A stretch of 64,000 nt of DNA. It comes from Paguma larvata. Its lineage: Eukaryota > Chordata > Mammalia > Carnivora > Viverridae. The stretch is taken from contig CM057828.1 in assembly GCA_030068075.1 (NCBI GenBank), positions 111,217,699 through 111,281,698 on the forward strand. The letters are read 5' to 3'. The position numbers and the translations under genes are program-made. The notes under the pieces were generated by a model that ran no database searches, had not been told where the DNA came from, and saw only the letters and a program-made list of their open reading frames with translations. How positions within the stretch are numbered: position 1 is the stretch's first letter; every line of letters starts with the position of its first letter. Below are positions 11,616 through 21,672 of this stretch, piece by piece.

Positions 11616-12567
11616 AGAAAAATCTAAGATACATGGTATTATTCTCCTCTATAATTGCAAAGCATTCTCTGTTGTAACTGTATTTTCCCTTGGTAATAAA
11701 CAGTAAACAACATTGATTATAGAAATGATCTAATTTTTTGCCTACTGTCTAATTGCCTGCTATCACTGCTGAATTCCCCCTTCTTTTTTGCACATGGGCA
11801 TGCACACACACACACTCACACACGCATCTTCAATTCACGATCAACAAACCATATTAAGTACGTATTCAATGCCAGGTACTGTGAGAAGCACAGCATAAGA
11901 GATGTAATCCATGTTATGGAGGACGAAATATTTGCTTATTGTCTCTTGATCTCAGAGGAGATTCAGTGTCTTTTCGGGTAGGAATTATGTATATTCTCAG
12001 GGGCCTCTTGGAGTTCTCTTTTAGACTTGGGGAGAACTTATAAAGCAGAGTGCCCTTACCATCTATTTCAAAGAGAAGTGAATGCATTGGGTATAAAATT
12101 AAATTTCTTTCAAGTGGTGGTTACACAGTTAGGCAGGATTGCTTCAGAATTAAGTGAGAGCCAAGGGGGCTTTCCAAATATTAGAGGAGGTGGGGAGACA
12201 AAAATGTGAGTTGTGTTTGCCGTAGCAGGTAGAAGGTGGTGATGAGCTTCCGCAGAGCCAAGCCCCGGGGTAAGCAACCGATCACGTTGCATGTAGCACA
12301 GCAGCGAACTCAGGAATGTTGGAAGCCATGCCCAGCCATTTCCTCTGCTCCTGGCATCAATCTTCATACGTGGAAAGCATGCCAGTGGAATGGCAGTTCC
12401 CAAAGTTTTAGGTACTGGCTGCTTCCTTGAGAAATATTATGATAACCCATGTTCCAAACTGTCGTTCCATACTGGTGTTAAAAATCGAACAAACAAACCA
12501 CCTCACCAAGGTTGACTTACATGGGTTCCACATCCACAAAGCACCTTTCAAAAAAAAATTCAGGAGG
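11616..12567. other. Non-coding stretch, nothing recognised
   Basis: A short CA-rich run lies near 11803-11825; otherwise I see no repeat or exon. Confidence 0.5.
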
Positions 12568-12680
12568 CGCCTGGGTAGCTCAGTCAGTTAAGCGTCTGAC
12601 TTTGGCTCAGGTCATGATCTCGAAGTTCGTGGGTTCGAGCCCCGCATTGGGCTCTGTGCAAAATAAATAAACATTAAAAA
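12568..12680 (+). repeat. Short-form feliform SINE (tRNA head directly joined to A-tail)
   Basis: The head and box B region (GTGGGTTCGAGCCCCGCATT) are intact. After GGGCTCTGTGC the sequence jumps straight to AAATAAATAAACATTAAAA, so the CTGACAGCTCAG block and CT tract are absent. The 12-bp target duplication AAATTCAGGAGG is perfect (12556-12567 and 12681-12692), so it inserted in this short form. Confidence 0.92.
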
Positions 12681-12852
12681 AAATTCAGGAGGCTCCCTCT
12701 TGACATCACATCCAATGTCTTGGAGAAAAGGAAGACTGTGAGAGGGCCCAGGGCTGAGAAGAGAAGTGGGCATCTTGTCCCATCCCTGCGGTCCAGGTGT
12801 GGAATAGCCGCATCTGAAGAGGCAGCAGAGGGCACAGGAGTGGATATAGTCT

Positions 12853-13045
12853 CAGAGTCATATGGGTACACACGTTCAAGTTCTGGTTCTGCCTCTCACA
12901 ATCTGCGAGAACTTCCCAACCTCCCCCACCCCGGGTCTACAGTCTCGGCTTTCCTTATTTGTAGGGTGAGTTGTCTGAGAATTAGAGAGAATGTATGAAA
13001 AATGCCTGACATTGTAAGTTCTTGATAAAAGATAGCTATTATTAT
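12853..13045 (+). repeat. MIR relic, sense
   Basis: 'ttcaagttctggttctgcctctc...cgagaacttcccaacctc...gtctcggctttccttatttgtagggtgag...gatagctattattat' is MIR order. Confidence 0.6.
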
Positions 13046-15064
13046 TTTACAAATCCTCCAAACTGTGATTTAGCGGTTGCTGCAGTAGGCGCTCTTTGTC
13101 TTTGGAGTCTCAGAAGCTCACGTAGCTTAAACCTTCCGACCTCCAATTACAGAAATGCTGACATGGAACATGCCAGTGGATAAATACCTCCCTTCCCTGG
13201 GTGCCTTTCTGTAAGGACAGGCCTGAGTATATTCATGTCCAGTAACCTACATAATCTATTACTAACCTGAAGAAGAGCAATTTACGGGGCAGTATTGGGA
13301 CTGAAGTTACAAACTGAAGTCCAAGAAAGTACAGGAAATTTCCTCTGCCCTACAGGGGGCCTGGGGTGGAGCGTGCAGCGTCTTGTCACAGCTGTGCCTA
13401 TGGAGGGCTGACACCATGGCAGAGATGAACAGGAAAGGCTTTTGTCTGCAAGGTGCTGCCAGGGATGACTGCCTTAAATCAACAGCCAGAGAAATATTGA
13501 TGTGTAAATCGGAGAGGAACCATTTAGCTGTGAGGCTCCTGTTTGGTTTAGGATGCTTTTCACTTTGAAATGAGAGAGTTGACGCCTTGTGGGACTCTCT
13601 CTGTAAGTGTGGGAAACCACAGGCCTTGGAGAGCCCCGGACGTGCAAATACTTGAATTTATTTTTTTCCCCACGCTGATAAGTTCTAGCTTTAATTCTTT
13701 CCCATACTTCCTCTGAAACATTTTTTTTTATTGCCTCTGCTCTGGGTGCCCATTAAACCTAATGTACACATGCATACAACATCAACAATAACAACCCAAA
13801 CCATTGCTTGTACAGTTAATAGAAACCAAATGTCCCAGTAGCTTGCAACATTGCATATCAGATGTTTTGCTTTTTCCTACTGATTTAAGGATCTTTCTCC
13901 CTGAGCTAATTTTCTTCTCTGTTCGCTCCACCCCAAGCCCCCTGTCTACAGTCTAAAGGTCTTTTGTCAAACACACTTAAAGACTTCCATCTCCTCCAGG
14001 GTGAACTTGCCTGCCTTGTTTCATTACTCACATGGCTTTCTTCACAGATGGGGACTTTGACCTTCTGAAATTCCTGCTGGAAATTAAATACTGAACCCAG
14101 CAGTCTATAGGAGAGTTAACAGACAGTTTCAGTACACGGAGCAAGACCCCTCGGAGGGGTCAAGTTATTAACTCACGAGAAAATGTGGATCGGATGGTCA
14201 AATCCAGGATGTAACTCACATTCTAATCGGCTTTTGGCACTGTGGGTCGCTGAGTCCTAGGTAGGGAATAGCTCTGTTCTCAGGAAGCAGGAGATCCCAA
14301 GTTCGGGCTTTTTCTGCAAAGTGCACAAATGCTACTGATGCCCTCTTTGCAGAACTTTTAGAAGCTTCTGTCTCACTTTAGACAGGCTTTAGACAGTGTT
14401 CTGATACAGTGGCTGAGTCAGAACTGTCTCTTCCTTCCTCCTTCTCTCCTTTGCCTTTTCACATCCCAGTTTTAGGCTTTTTTAGCAGTTTAGAAGAGAA
14501 CATGGTTGTTCAGTAAGGCAGAAGTTAACAAGGAGCCCACCGGGTACCTGAAGTATATTATCTCATGGCTATGTGAAGTTGAATTCCCAGGTCAGAAGGT
14601 GGGGGATCCAGGAACAGAGTTGGGAAAATTATGCCCTCTATTCAGAGGGAAAATTTTTTTCTCCTAATTTGACCAATTCAATTCAATCACTGTTGTTACC
14701 CTGGGATTCAGGTTGGCGCAGGCCTAAGAACCTGGTTTTCAGTTGGCCTCATGTGAGAAAGTACCTATAAACCATTACAGGGCTGCTTGACCAACCTGAC
14801 TGTGGCCCCCTATCCAAGATGGGACCTCCAGCTCTTGCTTATATTTGGTCTCTAAAACCCTCTAAAAGTATGGCAGAGTGGGGTTCCAGTCCTGTTCCCA
14901 GGAGCTGCGGAATCAGCCCACCTCGTGTCCAGACTTCAGCCTAAGGAAAGCTAGGAAGTTAGTGACAGTCATAATCCCAGCTTAGAATGCTTTGTGGTTC
15001 CCTGAAAGCCACCTTTGCATTTCTGCATCTGCCTTCACCAATGGATCCGGGGGGGGGGTTGCTG
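13046..15064. other. Non-coding stretch, nothing recognised
   Basis: No SINE, LINE or exon signature seen. A run of nine G sits near 15048-15058. Confidence 0.45.
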
Positions 15065-15230
15065 AATTGTAATAATAACCGCAAAACCTCACCGCGCACT
15101 TGCCATGTGCTAGAATTTTCCCTAGGCACTTCAGCACTCAACACCCCCTATGAAGTAACACTGTGACACTGCCGGGAGCTCAAACAGAGGTGAGGAGGGG
15201 CTCGGTTCCTTGCCACCTGCAGAGCTGGCT
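15065..15230 (-). repeat. MIR relic, antisense
   Basis: 'cgcgcacttgccatgtgctagaattttccctaggcacttcagcactcaac...tgaagtaacactgtgacac' fits antisense MIR. Confidence 0.5.
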
Positions 15231-16192
15231 GTGAACCTAGTGCTTGTGACCATGATGCAGGAGGCAGGCTCGGGGCATGGGAGCCTCCCCACAACCAGGA
15301 CCGAACCCCTGGATTTCTCATTCCATGGCTGGACCTCTTCCTGTTATATGATGCTAAAGGCACTCTGTATTTTGGATTATTAAATTTAAGCAGCTTATAA
15401 AAACCACTCAATTTCACTTACACTGCAGCTGGGAGCGATAAGCTCAGTCAGTGCCCTGGGGTCAGCACGCCTAGAGCACAGGGGCCGGCTGCACCCTGCA
15501 GTGGCTGCGTCTCCTCTGGTGGCATCCCCACCCTGGCAGCCCAGGAGAGAGGCACGGGGTGGCTTTGAACATGCAGATGCCCACTGCACATAAGGTAAAT
15601 AAGGGACTCTGGGAGATGGGGACCCGGCACGAGTATGTCTAAAAGCTCTCAAGTGAGTCTCATGGCAATCAGGGCTGGACGGTTAACCTAAGGCATCAAG
15701 GTGTGGGTTTTGAAAGCTGCTGGATGGAAAGGTGGAGGGAGTGAGAATGTCACATCATCTTGGTCAGACCTGTATCTTAGCTAGCCTTCCAAAAAGAGAA
15801 ATGAGTCCATGTAAACTGCTTATATAGCACTTAGGGCAGGGCCACATACAAGCAATCTCCATATTGACTACCTACCGTAGATTGGGGACAATCAAGAGCT
15901 TCTCAAGGGTGGGAGAGGGGTTTGAGGGACAGCATGACGTACGTGCCAAATGAGCATTTTTGTAAGGAGGGTTTTCTTTGTTTTCTTCAGGTTCTCAAAG
16001 GTTTCTGCAATCCAAGGAAGGTTAAGGACTTAACAAAAGTCACCGTATTAATGATCCCATGAGCAGCAGCAGAACCAAGGAAGTCCAGGGTGTCCGAGCT
16101 GGAAGAAGTCAGGGATTCCTGGTCTTGGGAGCATGGCAATGACCTCTGGGGCTGTTGGCAATACCCATGCCAGGGCCACAAGCTCAGAGGCT
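15231..16192. other. Non-coding stretch, nothing recognised
   Basis: Moderately GC-rich around 15400-15560, with several overlapping short minus-strand frames but no family resemblance or splice structure. Confidence 0.45.
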
Positions 16193-16292
16193 ATGACTGT
16201 CTAGTCTGTGGGTGGAACCCGGGAATCAGTATTTTCAAAAAGCTCCTCAGAGGATTCCTGTGAGCAATCAGGAGTGAGAACCATTGGTCTAA
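16193..16292. repeat. MER5-like hAT DNA-transposon relic
   Basis: 'ggtggaacccgggaatcagtattttcaaaaagctcctcagaggattcctgtgag...gtgagaaccattgg' resembles the MER5A palindromic element ending in GTGAGAACCACTG. Confidence 0.5.
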
Positions 16293-17130
16293 TGAGACCC
16301 ACTTGACTTCTAAATGAGGAGACTGGGGTCTGACAATGTGTCTCTCTCAGCTTGTTCTGCTCTGGAACCCTGATGGCTATGGATCCATTTTTCCCTGGCT
16401 AACAGGATGGACCTGCTTTCATTCAAAGTCCTAACCGCCCCCCTGCATTTCTCTGTCTCCTGTATTTCTCGCAGGTTTTTATTTTCTCTCTCTCTCTTTA
16501 TTTATTTCTCAGAAGGATCTCCACCTAGTTCTAATATCTGCCTTGATTAGAATACTTCCAGGACTAGGACAAAGGTGGGGACTTAGCACGAAAATTAAGT
16601 CGGGGTCCAAACACTCAGTAATTGAAATAAATAACACTTGAAAGACTATTTTCTTTTGAATATCAAAATCAATTAAAAAAAATCCATAATGAACAAAACA
16701 CCAAAATTTTAAAGTAAAAATCAGGGTGTATTAAAAACTGAGGGTGAAAAAAATTGGAAATATTGATCCTGTGTTTATTTAAAAATTCAACATTTTGTTC
16801 ATCACTGGTTTTTATTATTATTTTGTTTTGCTTTAGTTTAGTGAAATTAAATATTGCAAATAAATAGAGCTTTAAAATATTGTCGGTCTTGGCAACTGAG
16901 CGTCCTGGTGGCCCCTTGCATCTTGTAGCTGAGATGTGTGCCCCACTGGCCCAGTCCCAGCCTGTGTGTTTTGTCTGCTCTGTGGGGGCCTGGTGGGTGA
17001 GTGGGTAGGTGGGGAAGAGGGAGAAGCTAATGGCCAGGATGGGAGCAGATTAAGTTATGGTGGGTGGGGAGCTGGGACCCAAGGAATAGGTCTGTGGGTG
17101 GGAAGAGGGGATTTTATTATATACAAAAAT
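16293..17130. other. Non-coding stretch, AT-rich, nothing recognised
   Basis: AT-rich at 16600-16880, then G-rich at 16970-17110. No repeat or exon identified. Confidence 0.45.
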
Positions 17131-17132
17131 TA

Positions 17133-17412
17133 CAGTTGACCCTTGGAAACCATGGGTTTGAACTGCACAGGTCCACTTACACACAGAAGTTTTTTCAATA
17201 AATACAGTACAGTACTGTAAATGTACTTTCTCCTTCTTATGATTTTCTTAATAACATCTTCTTTTCTCTAGCTTATTTTTTGTAAGAATACAGTATAGAA
17301 TACATATGACAGACAAAATATGTGTTAATCAACCGTTTATGTTATTTGTAAGTTTTACAGTCAAAGTAGGCTCTTAGTAGTTAGGTTTGGGGGAAGTCAA
17401 AAGTTATACACA
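17133..17412. mobile_element. Tigger-type (Tc1/mariner) DNA transposon relic, left part
   Basis: It starts CAGTTGACCCTTGGAAACCA after a TA dinucleotide, followed by 'gggtttgaactgcacaggtccacttacacacagaagttttttcaataaatacagtac'. That is the text of a small non-autonomous Tigger family. It is split by the SINE at 17413 and resumes at 17559; the right end CAAAGGTCAGCTG is the inverted repeat. Confidence 0.8.
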
Positions 17413-17558
17413 GGGGTGCCTGGGTGGTTCAGTTGGTTAAGTGTCTGACTTTTTGTATCGGCTTAGGTCTTGAGCTCACGGTGGTGAATTCAAGCCCCAC
17501 ATTGGACCCTATGCCAGACATGGAATCTAAAAAAATAAAAAATAAAAAAAATAAATGC
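17413..17558 (+). repeat. Carnivore SINE, short form, inside the Tigger element
   Basis: Head GGGGTGCCTGGGTGGTTCAG and a degraded box B (GAATTCAAGCCCCACATTGG), then an A-rich tail almost at once. The CT tract is missing. Confidence 0.9.
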
Positions 17559-17618
17559 AGATTTTTGACCACATGGGGGTCACCACTTCTAACCCCTGCA
17601 TTTTTCAAAGGTCAGCTG
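17559..17618. mobile_element. Tigger-type DNA transposon relic, right part
   Basis: 'cagatttttgaccacatgggggtcacc...ccctgcatttttcaaaggtcagctg': its end is the inverted complement of the left terminus (CAGCTGACCTTTG against CAGTTGACCCTTG). Confidence 0.8.
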
Positions 17619-19410
17619 AAATATCGATATATAAAATACATTGTATATATATTATATATATTTTATAATGTATATGTATATACACTATAAAAGTGGATGA
17701 AAATACGATCTTCTTATCAGTCAGCACCAAAATTTTTCTTAGAGGAGACATCGGACTCCATTTAAGACTACTAAATTAATCAACAACTTAAAGAGGAGAT
17801 AAAACTCTGAATATCTGAGTTATTAGCAGTCAAGATGATTTAAAAAAGAAGGCAAATAGGGGCCCCAGCTGGAGTCTCTGGCAGAAACATCGAGCATATC
17901 ATAATGTAAATAAGAATGATTTTAGTGCTCTTATAAACCATTTTGAATACTTTCTATTAAAATGCTAATTACAGTTTTTTAAAGGGGAAAAAAAGGTGGG
18001 GGGACAAATAGGTCATGTAGCAGAAAAGAGAACAGAAAAGGAAGGACCAGAGAAAGGAAGAAGGAGAGGAAGAATCTTTTGGGGAACAGGAATTGCAAGT
18101 GTCTGAGTTAATTGCTTTTGCGATCTAAATCTTTCCATCCAGAAGGACTAAACCTCTAGTAAAGCCCATATCAGGGTCTTATATGATTGGGTTTTGTTTT
18201 GTTCATGTTGTACAAATTAAAGAAAAGAACACATCTTCTGTCTGTGAGAACCGTGTCTAGCCCGTAGGGGCAGATCTCCGTGCCACAGGAGAATAAACTT
18301 TTCAAGAATTCTTAGAAATCTCCTGAAAGTCTTAGGCCTTCCGAGACTATAAAGGGTTAAACCCATCTTCCCGGAAGTCGAGGGGTTGGACGCCACAGCG
18401 GATGTGTGGGCTACGCCCTGCATGGAACTGACCAGATAGAGCAGCCGGCTGCTGCAGGGTCTTGGTCTTAGTCTTGGTCTTGGTGTGCCGCGATGTAGGC
18501 TCTGGGCTCTCTCAGGTGTGACTACGAAGCTACTACCTCAGTCTTTCTTCTCGAAACTGTAGTTTCACCGCCTTCCTCTTGTTACCAAGAAAAAGTATCA
18601 AAACCTTGAAAATAAGGCTGATAGGTGGGCAGCATGTCCTTTCAAAGTCCGATGGGGTAAAAGTCCACCTAAGGATTATCTGCGGTATTGCACTTCTTCC
18701 AACTCCCTGTTTACTGTTGTTTAAAATTCCTAGACTTGATGAAGTTACATAGTAAGTTGTAGATTTTTCTTTGGTAGAAATGCAAGTAATTTGTCTGGCA
18801 CGGGAAAAAAAACCCTCAAAGGATATAGTTTATTTCCTTTAAGATACTAATTTTGGATTGAACCCAGCAATCTGACCGTAATATTCCTTTTGTAAATTGC
18901 CTGTAAATACCTAGCTCTTCAAATCTCTTTCAACTGGTCTTAGCGTCTTACTGGTTTTGTCATTAATTAATGAGTTGAATAAAATCTTTGATATGTGTTT
19001 ATTTTATATTTGCATATATATTATTTATTTATTTTTGAAAATTATACTTTAACCTTCTCTGCGTTTGTAGACTGCAGGTTGTGGATGGTTCTGCAACCCT
19101 TCTCTGCCCAGAACACTCAAAGCATTGGAATCTTCCGCCATGGCGTCCGTGCACCATTTACAGCATGGGGTCCGGCACACAGTGTTGGCACTTGTACGAT
19201 GTCTATCTCCTTTCCTGCTGTCTGCTTTGATGACTAGGTTCAACTCCTCGGATATTGGGATTGTCTCTAAGCCATCCATGCAGAATGACTTCTTGAGGAC
19301 CCAGGACACAGCTGAACGATGGAGGGGGCTTGATACTCTTCTCCCCAGTGGGGAGGCTGGGTGCACCAGCTCAAGGAAAGCCTGCCGGCAGGGCCCCTTA
19401 AGTCTTTTGC
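17619..19410. other. Non-coding stretch
   Basis: A TATA-rich patch (17625-17690) and a small GTCTTGGTCTTAGTCTTGGT hexamer run (about 18461-18484). Nothing else recognised. Confidence 0.45.
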
Positions 19411-19411
19411 T

Positions 19412-19590
19412 TAGGGTTCATGGCCCTGGCTGCACATTCGAATTAATTGGGGAGTTAAAAAAAAATATCCACTTCAGGGCTCCACCTTCGGGAAGCCCAA
19501 TTTAACACAAGGGAGCCAGACCTGGGTATTGGCATTTTTCAAAAAGCTTCCAGATGCTTCGGCCAGGGTTGAGAAGCACTGTGCTGGCAC
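19412..19590. repeat. MER5A-like hAT DNA-transposon relic
   Basis: 'ccctggctgcacattcgaattaattggggagtt...ctggtattggcatttttcaaaaagcttccagatgcttcggccagggttgagaagcactg' follows the MER5A consensus through both inverted-repeat halves. Confidence 0.7.
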
Positions 19591-20893
19591 GGTTGCTAAG
19601 CCAGCACACGGGACCACAGGCCATGCTTCTCATGGGCTCTCCTCCTGCTTGGACGTGGGTCTCTTGAGCTATGTTCAAAGGGCTCTGATTTTTCCCAGGG
19701 AGTGCCCTGTGTTAGTCTTCGTGGTGGGGCCCCGAGAAGCTCCAAAGTCTACGGAAAAATCCCAATTCCTAAAAGATTTTCATCTTATCAGCAATCTCCC
19801 TACTGCCTACATAGAACGTTCTATTGTATGAGGGTTTTTTTTTTTCTTCTTTTTTTAATTCAAAGTTCCTGGCAGCCACTAACGCGTCTAAGAAGCAGAA
19901 TCCAGCTTTGATCGGTTGTCAGCAGAGCTGAAAACTGCTGTTTTTAAATAATTTTCTAAAATCTCCCTTTTCTGGTCTGTCCTTCGGTCCCCTGGCAGGC
20001 CTCTGGACCACCAATTTGCACAGTGCGCTTTGCTGGCCGCTGCCCTGGCCACCTTCTCTCCTCCCACCCTCACAAATTAACACGGTGCTGCTCAGACTGT
20101 GGGTTTCTCTGAGCATGCCTCTTTCTTGCTTCTCTGCCACCACAGCCTGGCGGCCTTAAAGCTCTCACCATCCTATTTCCATCCTCCCCTGAGCCTCTGT
20201 GGCCTGACTCCAGTGCACAGGTCAAAAGTGCAGCCTTGGGCACAAGCAGGGACCTGAGAGCTGGCACTCTCCCCCCCCCCACCTCATTTCTGTCTGTTGC
20301 CCTTTACCCAGCTCCTCCAAAAACGAATCCTTCCTCTGGAAAGATAAGACTCTCTTCTCAGTTCCTGTAACCCCTTCCCCTCATTTCGCATTTCCTTTTA
20401 TTCCAGACCAAGGCGGCTCTTTGTGAAGGGGGATGTGGCATTTTTGCACAAATATTTAATCTTTTCCAATCTGCCCTCTGCACTGCCTGTCAGTTCTCGG
20501 GGCTGAAACCGCTCTGTTTGCTTTAGCTGGTAACAGGATACTGTTTTGAGAAGTGATGCAGAAGTCTGATTACTTATGAATCTGGGCTTTATTTTGCATG
20601 AATGCTTTTCAAGGCAACTATAGCTTTATTTTTTCTTCCTCACCAAGAATTATGTTGCCAGTGGGGGCGTGGTAGCAAGCAGGCAGGGGAATCCAGAGAG
20701 CTTTTAACTTTTTACCCTGTAGCTTGAAAACCTCAGCTGCAGGGACCTAGTAAAACGAATTTAGCCAAGGTTTTACTGACAGCTTCTTTCAGGAAAGATC
20801 TGCCCTTTCCCTTTTGGGAAATGTCATTATTTCCCACAAAATGTAATTCATCCTATTAAAGTGTCTGCCGTACCTGTTAGAAATCACCTGTTA
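19591..20893. other. Non-coding stretch, nothing recognised
   Basis: A CT-rich segment lies at 19980-20350 with a C run at 20270-20280. Several short frames, none with splice structure or family resemblance. Confidence 0.45.
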
Positions 20894-21110
20894 GGGGCGC
20901 CTGGGTGGCTCAGTCGGTTAAGCATCTGACTTCAGCTCAGGTTATGATCTCACGGTTTGTGGGTTCGAGCCCCACGTTGGGCTCTGTGCTGACAGCTCAG
21001 ACCCTGGAGCCTGCTTTGGAGTCTGTGTCTCCTTCTCCCTCTGCCCCTCCCCCACTTGCACTCTGTCTCTCTCTCTCAAAAATAAACATTAAAAAAAATT
21101 TAGAAAAGAA
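20894..21110 (+). repeat. Feliform SINE, young-looking
   Basis: Near-consensus head GGGGCGCCTGGGTGGCTCAG and the CTGACAGCTCAGACCCTGGAG block. The 15-bp target duplication AGAAATCACCTGTTA is perfect (20879-20893 and 21111-21125). Confidence 0.96.
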
Positions 21111-21468
21111 AGAAATCACCTGTTAAACAGACTGAAGAAAGAAAAATGTAGAAACAGATAATAGTAACCAATTCATTTTAAAAGCCCGATTTGTGCAATG
21201 TGCTTCTGATATTGTTGCTAATCCTTACCACCACCATGTGTGGCAAATATGTTCTTCCCATTTTATAGGAGGTGAAACAGGATGGTAATCACATGCTTTG
21301 GAGTTTTCAGGACAGTGTGGACTTTTATTTTTTTCTCTCAACATTGGACCAAATGGCAGATTCCGATTGGAAAACGTGGCTCAATCTCCTATTTCTAGTC
21401 TCAAATGAGGTTCTCCCCAAAGCAGTCAAGGAGTCCTTGGAAAGGTAGGCCCCATAAAAATCATGTAC

Positions 21469-21672
21469 ACGGGGCTCCTGGATGGCTCAGCTAGCTGAGC
21501 GTTCGACTCCTGATTCCAGCTCAGGTCATGATCTCACGGTTTGAGGGATTGAGCCCTGGTCTGGGCTCTGAGCTGACGGTGAGGAGCCCGCTTGGGATTC
21601 TTTCTCTCTCCCTATCTTTCTGCCCCTCTCTCCCTCCCTCTCTCTCTCTCTCTCAAAATAAATATTTTAAAA
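21469..21672 (+). repeat. Carnivore SINE
   Basis: Head GGGGCTCCTGGATGGCTCAG, then GATTCCAGCTCAGGTCATGA, a long CT tract and AAAATAAAT tail. 'atcatgtac' before and 'agcatgtac' after suggest the target duplication. Confidence 0.92.

Noticed and set aside
11200..11634. 144-codon minus frame rich in Phe/Leu/Pro/Ser and its plus-strand counterpart
   Set aside because: Created by the GGAA microsatellite; no real protein signal.
18680..18725. Candidate LYZL1 exon 4: minus-strand CAGGGAGTTGGAAGAAG near 18.7 kb
   Set aside because: It needs a frameshift and the following bases do not encode the HCEG...W motif. The true exon with acceptor and stop lies at 25586-25655.
20894..20975. tRNA-like heads with A and B boxes (here and in all other SINEs)
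   Set aside because: They belong to tRNA-derived SINEs and lack a cloverleaf acceptor stem with proper 3' end, so they are not tRNA genes.
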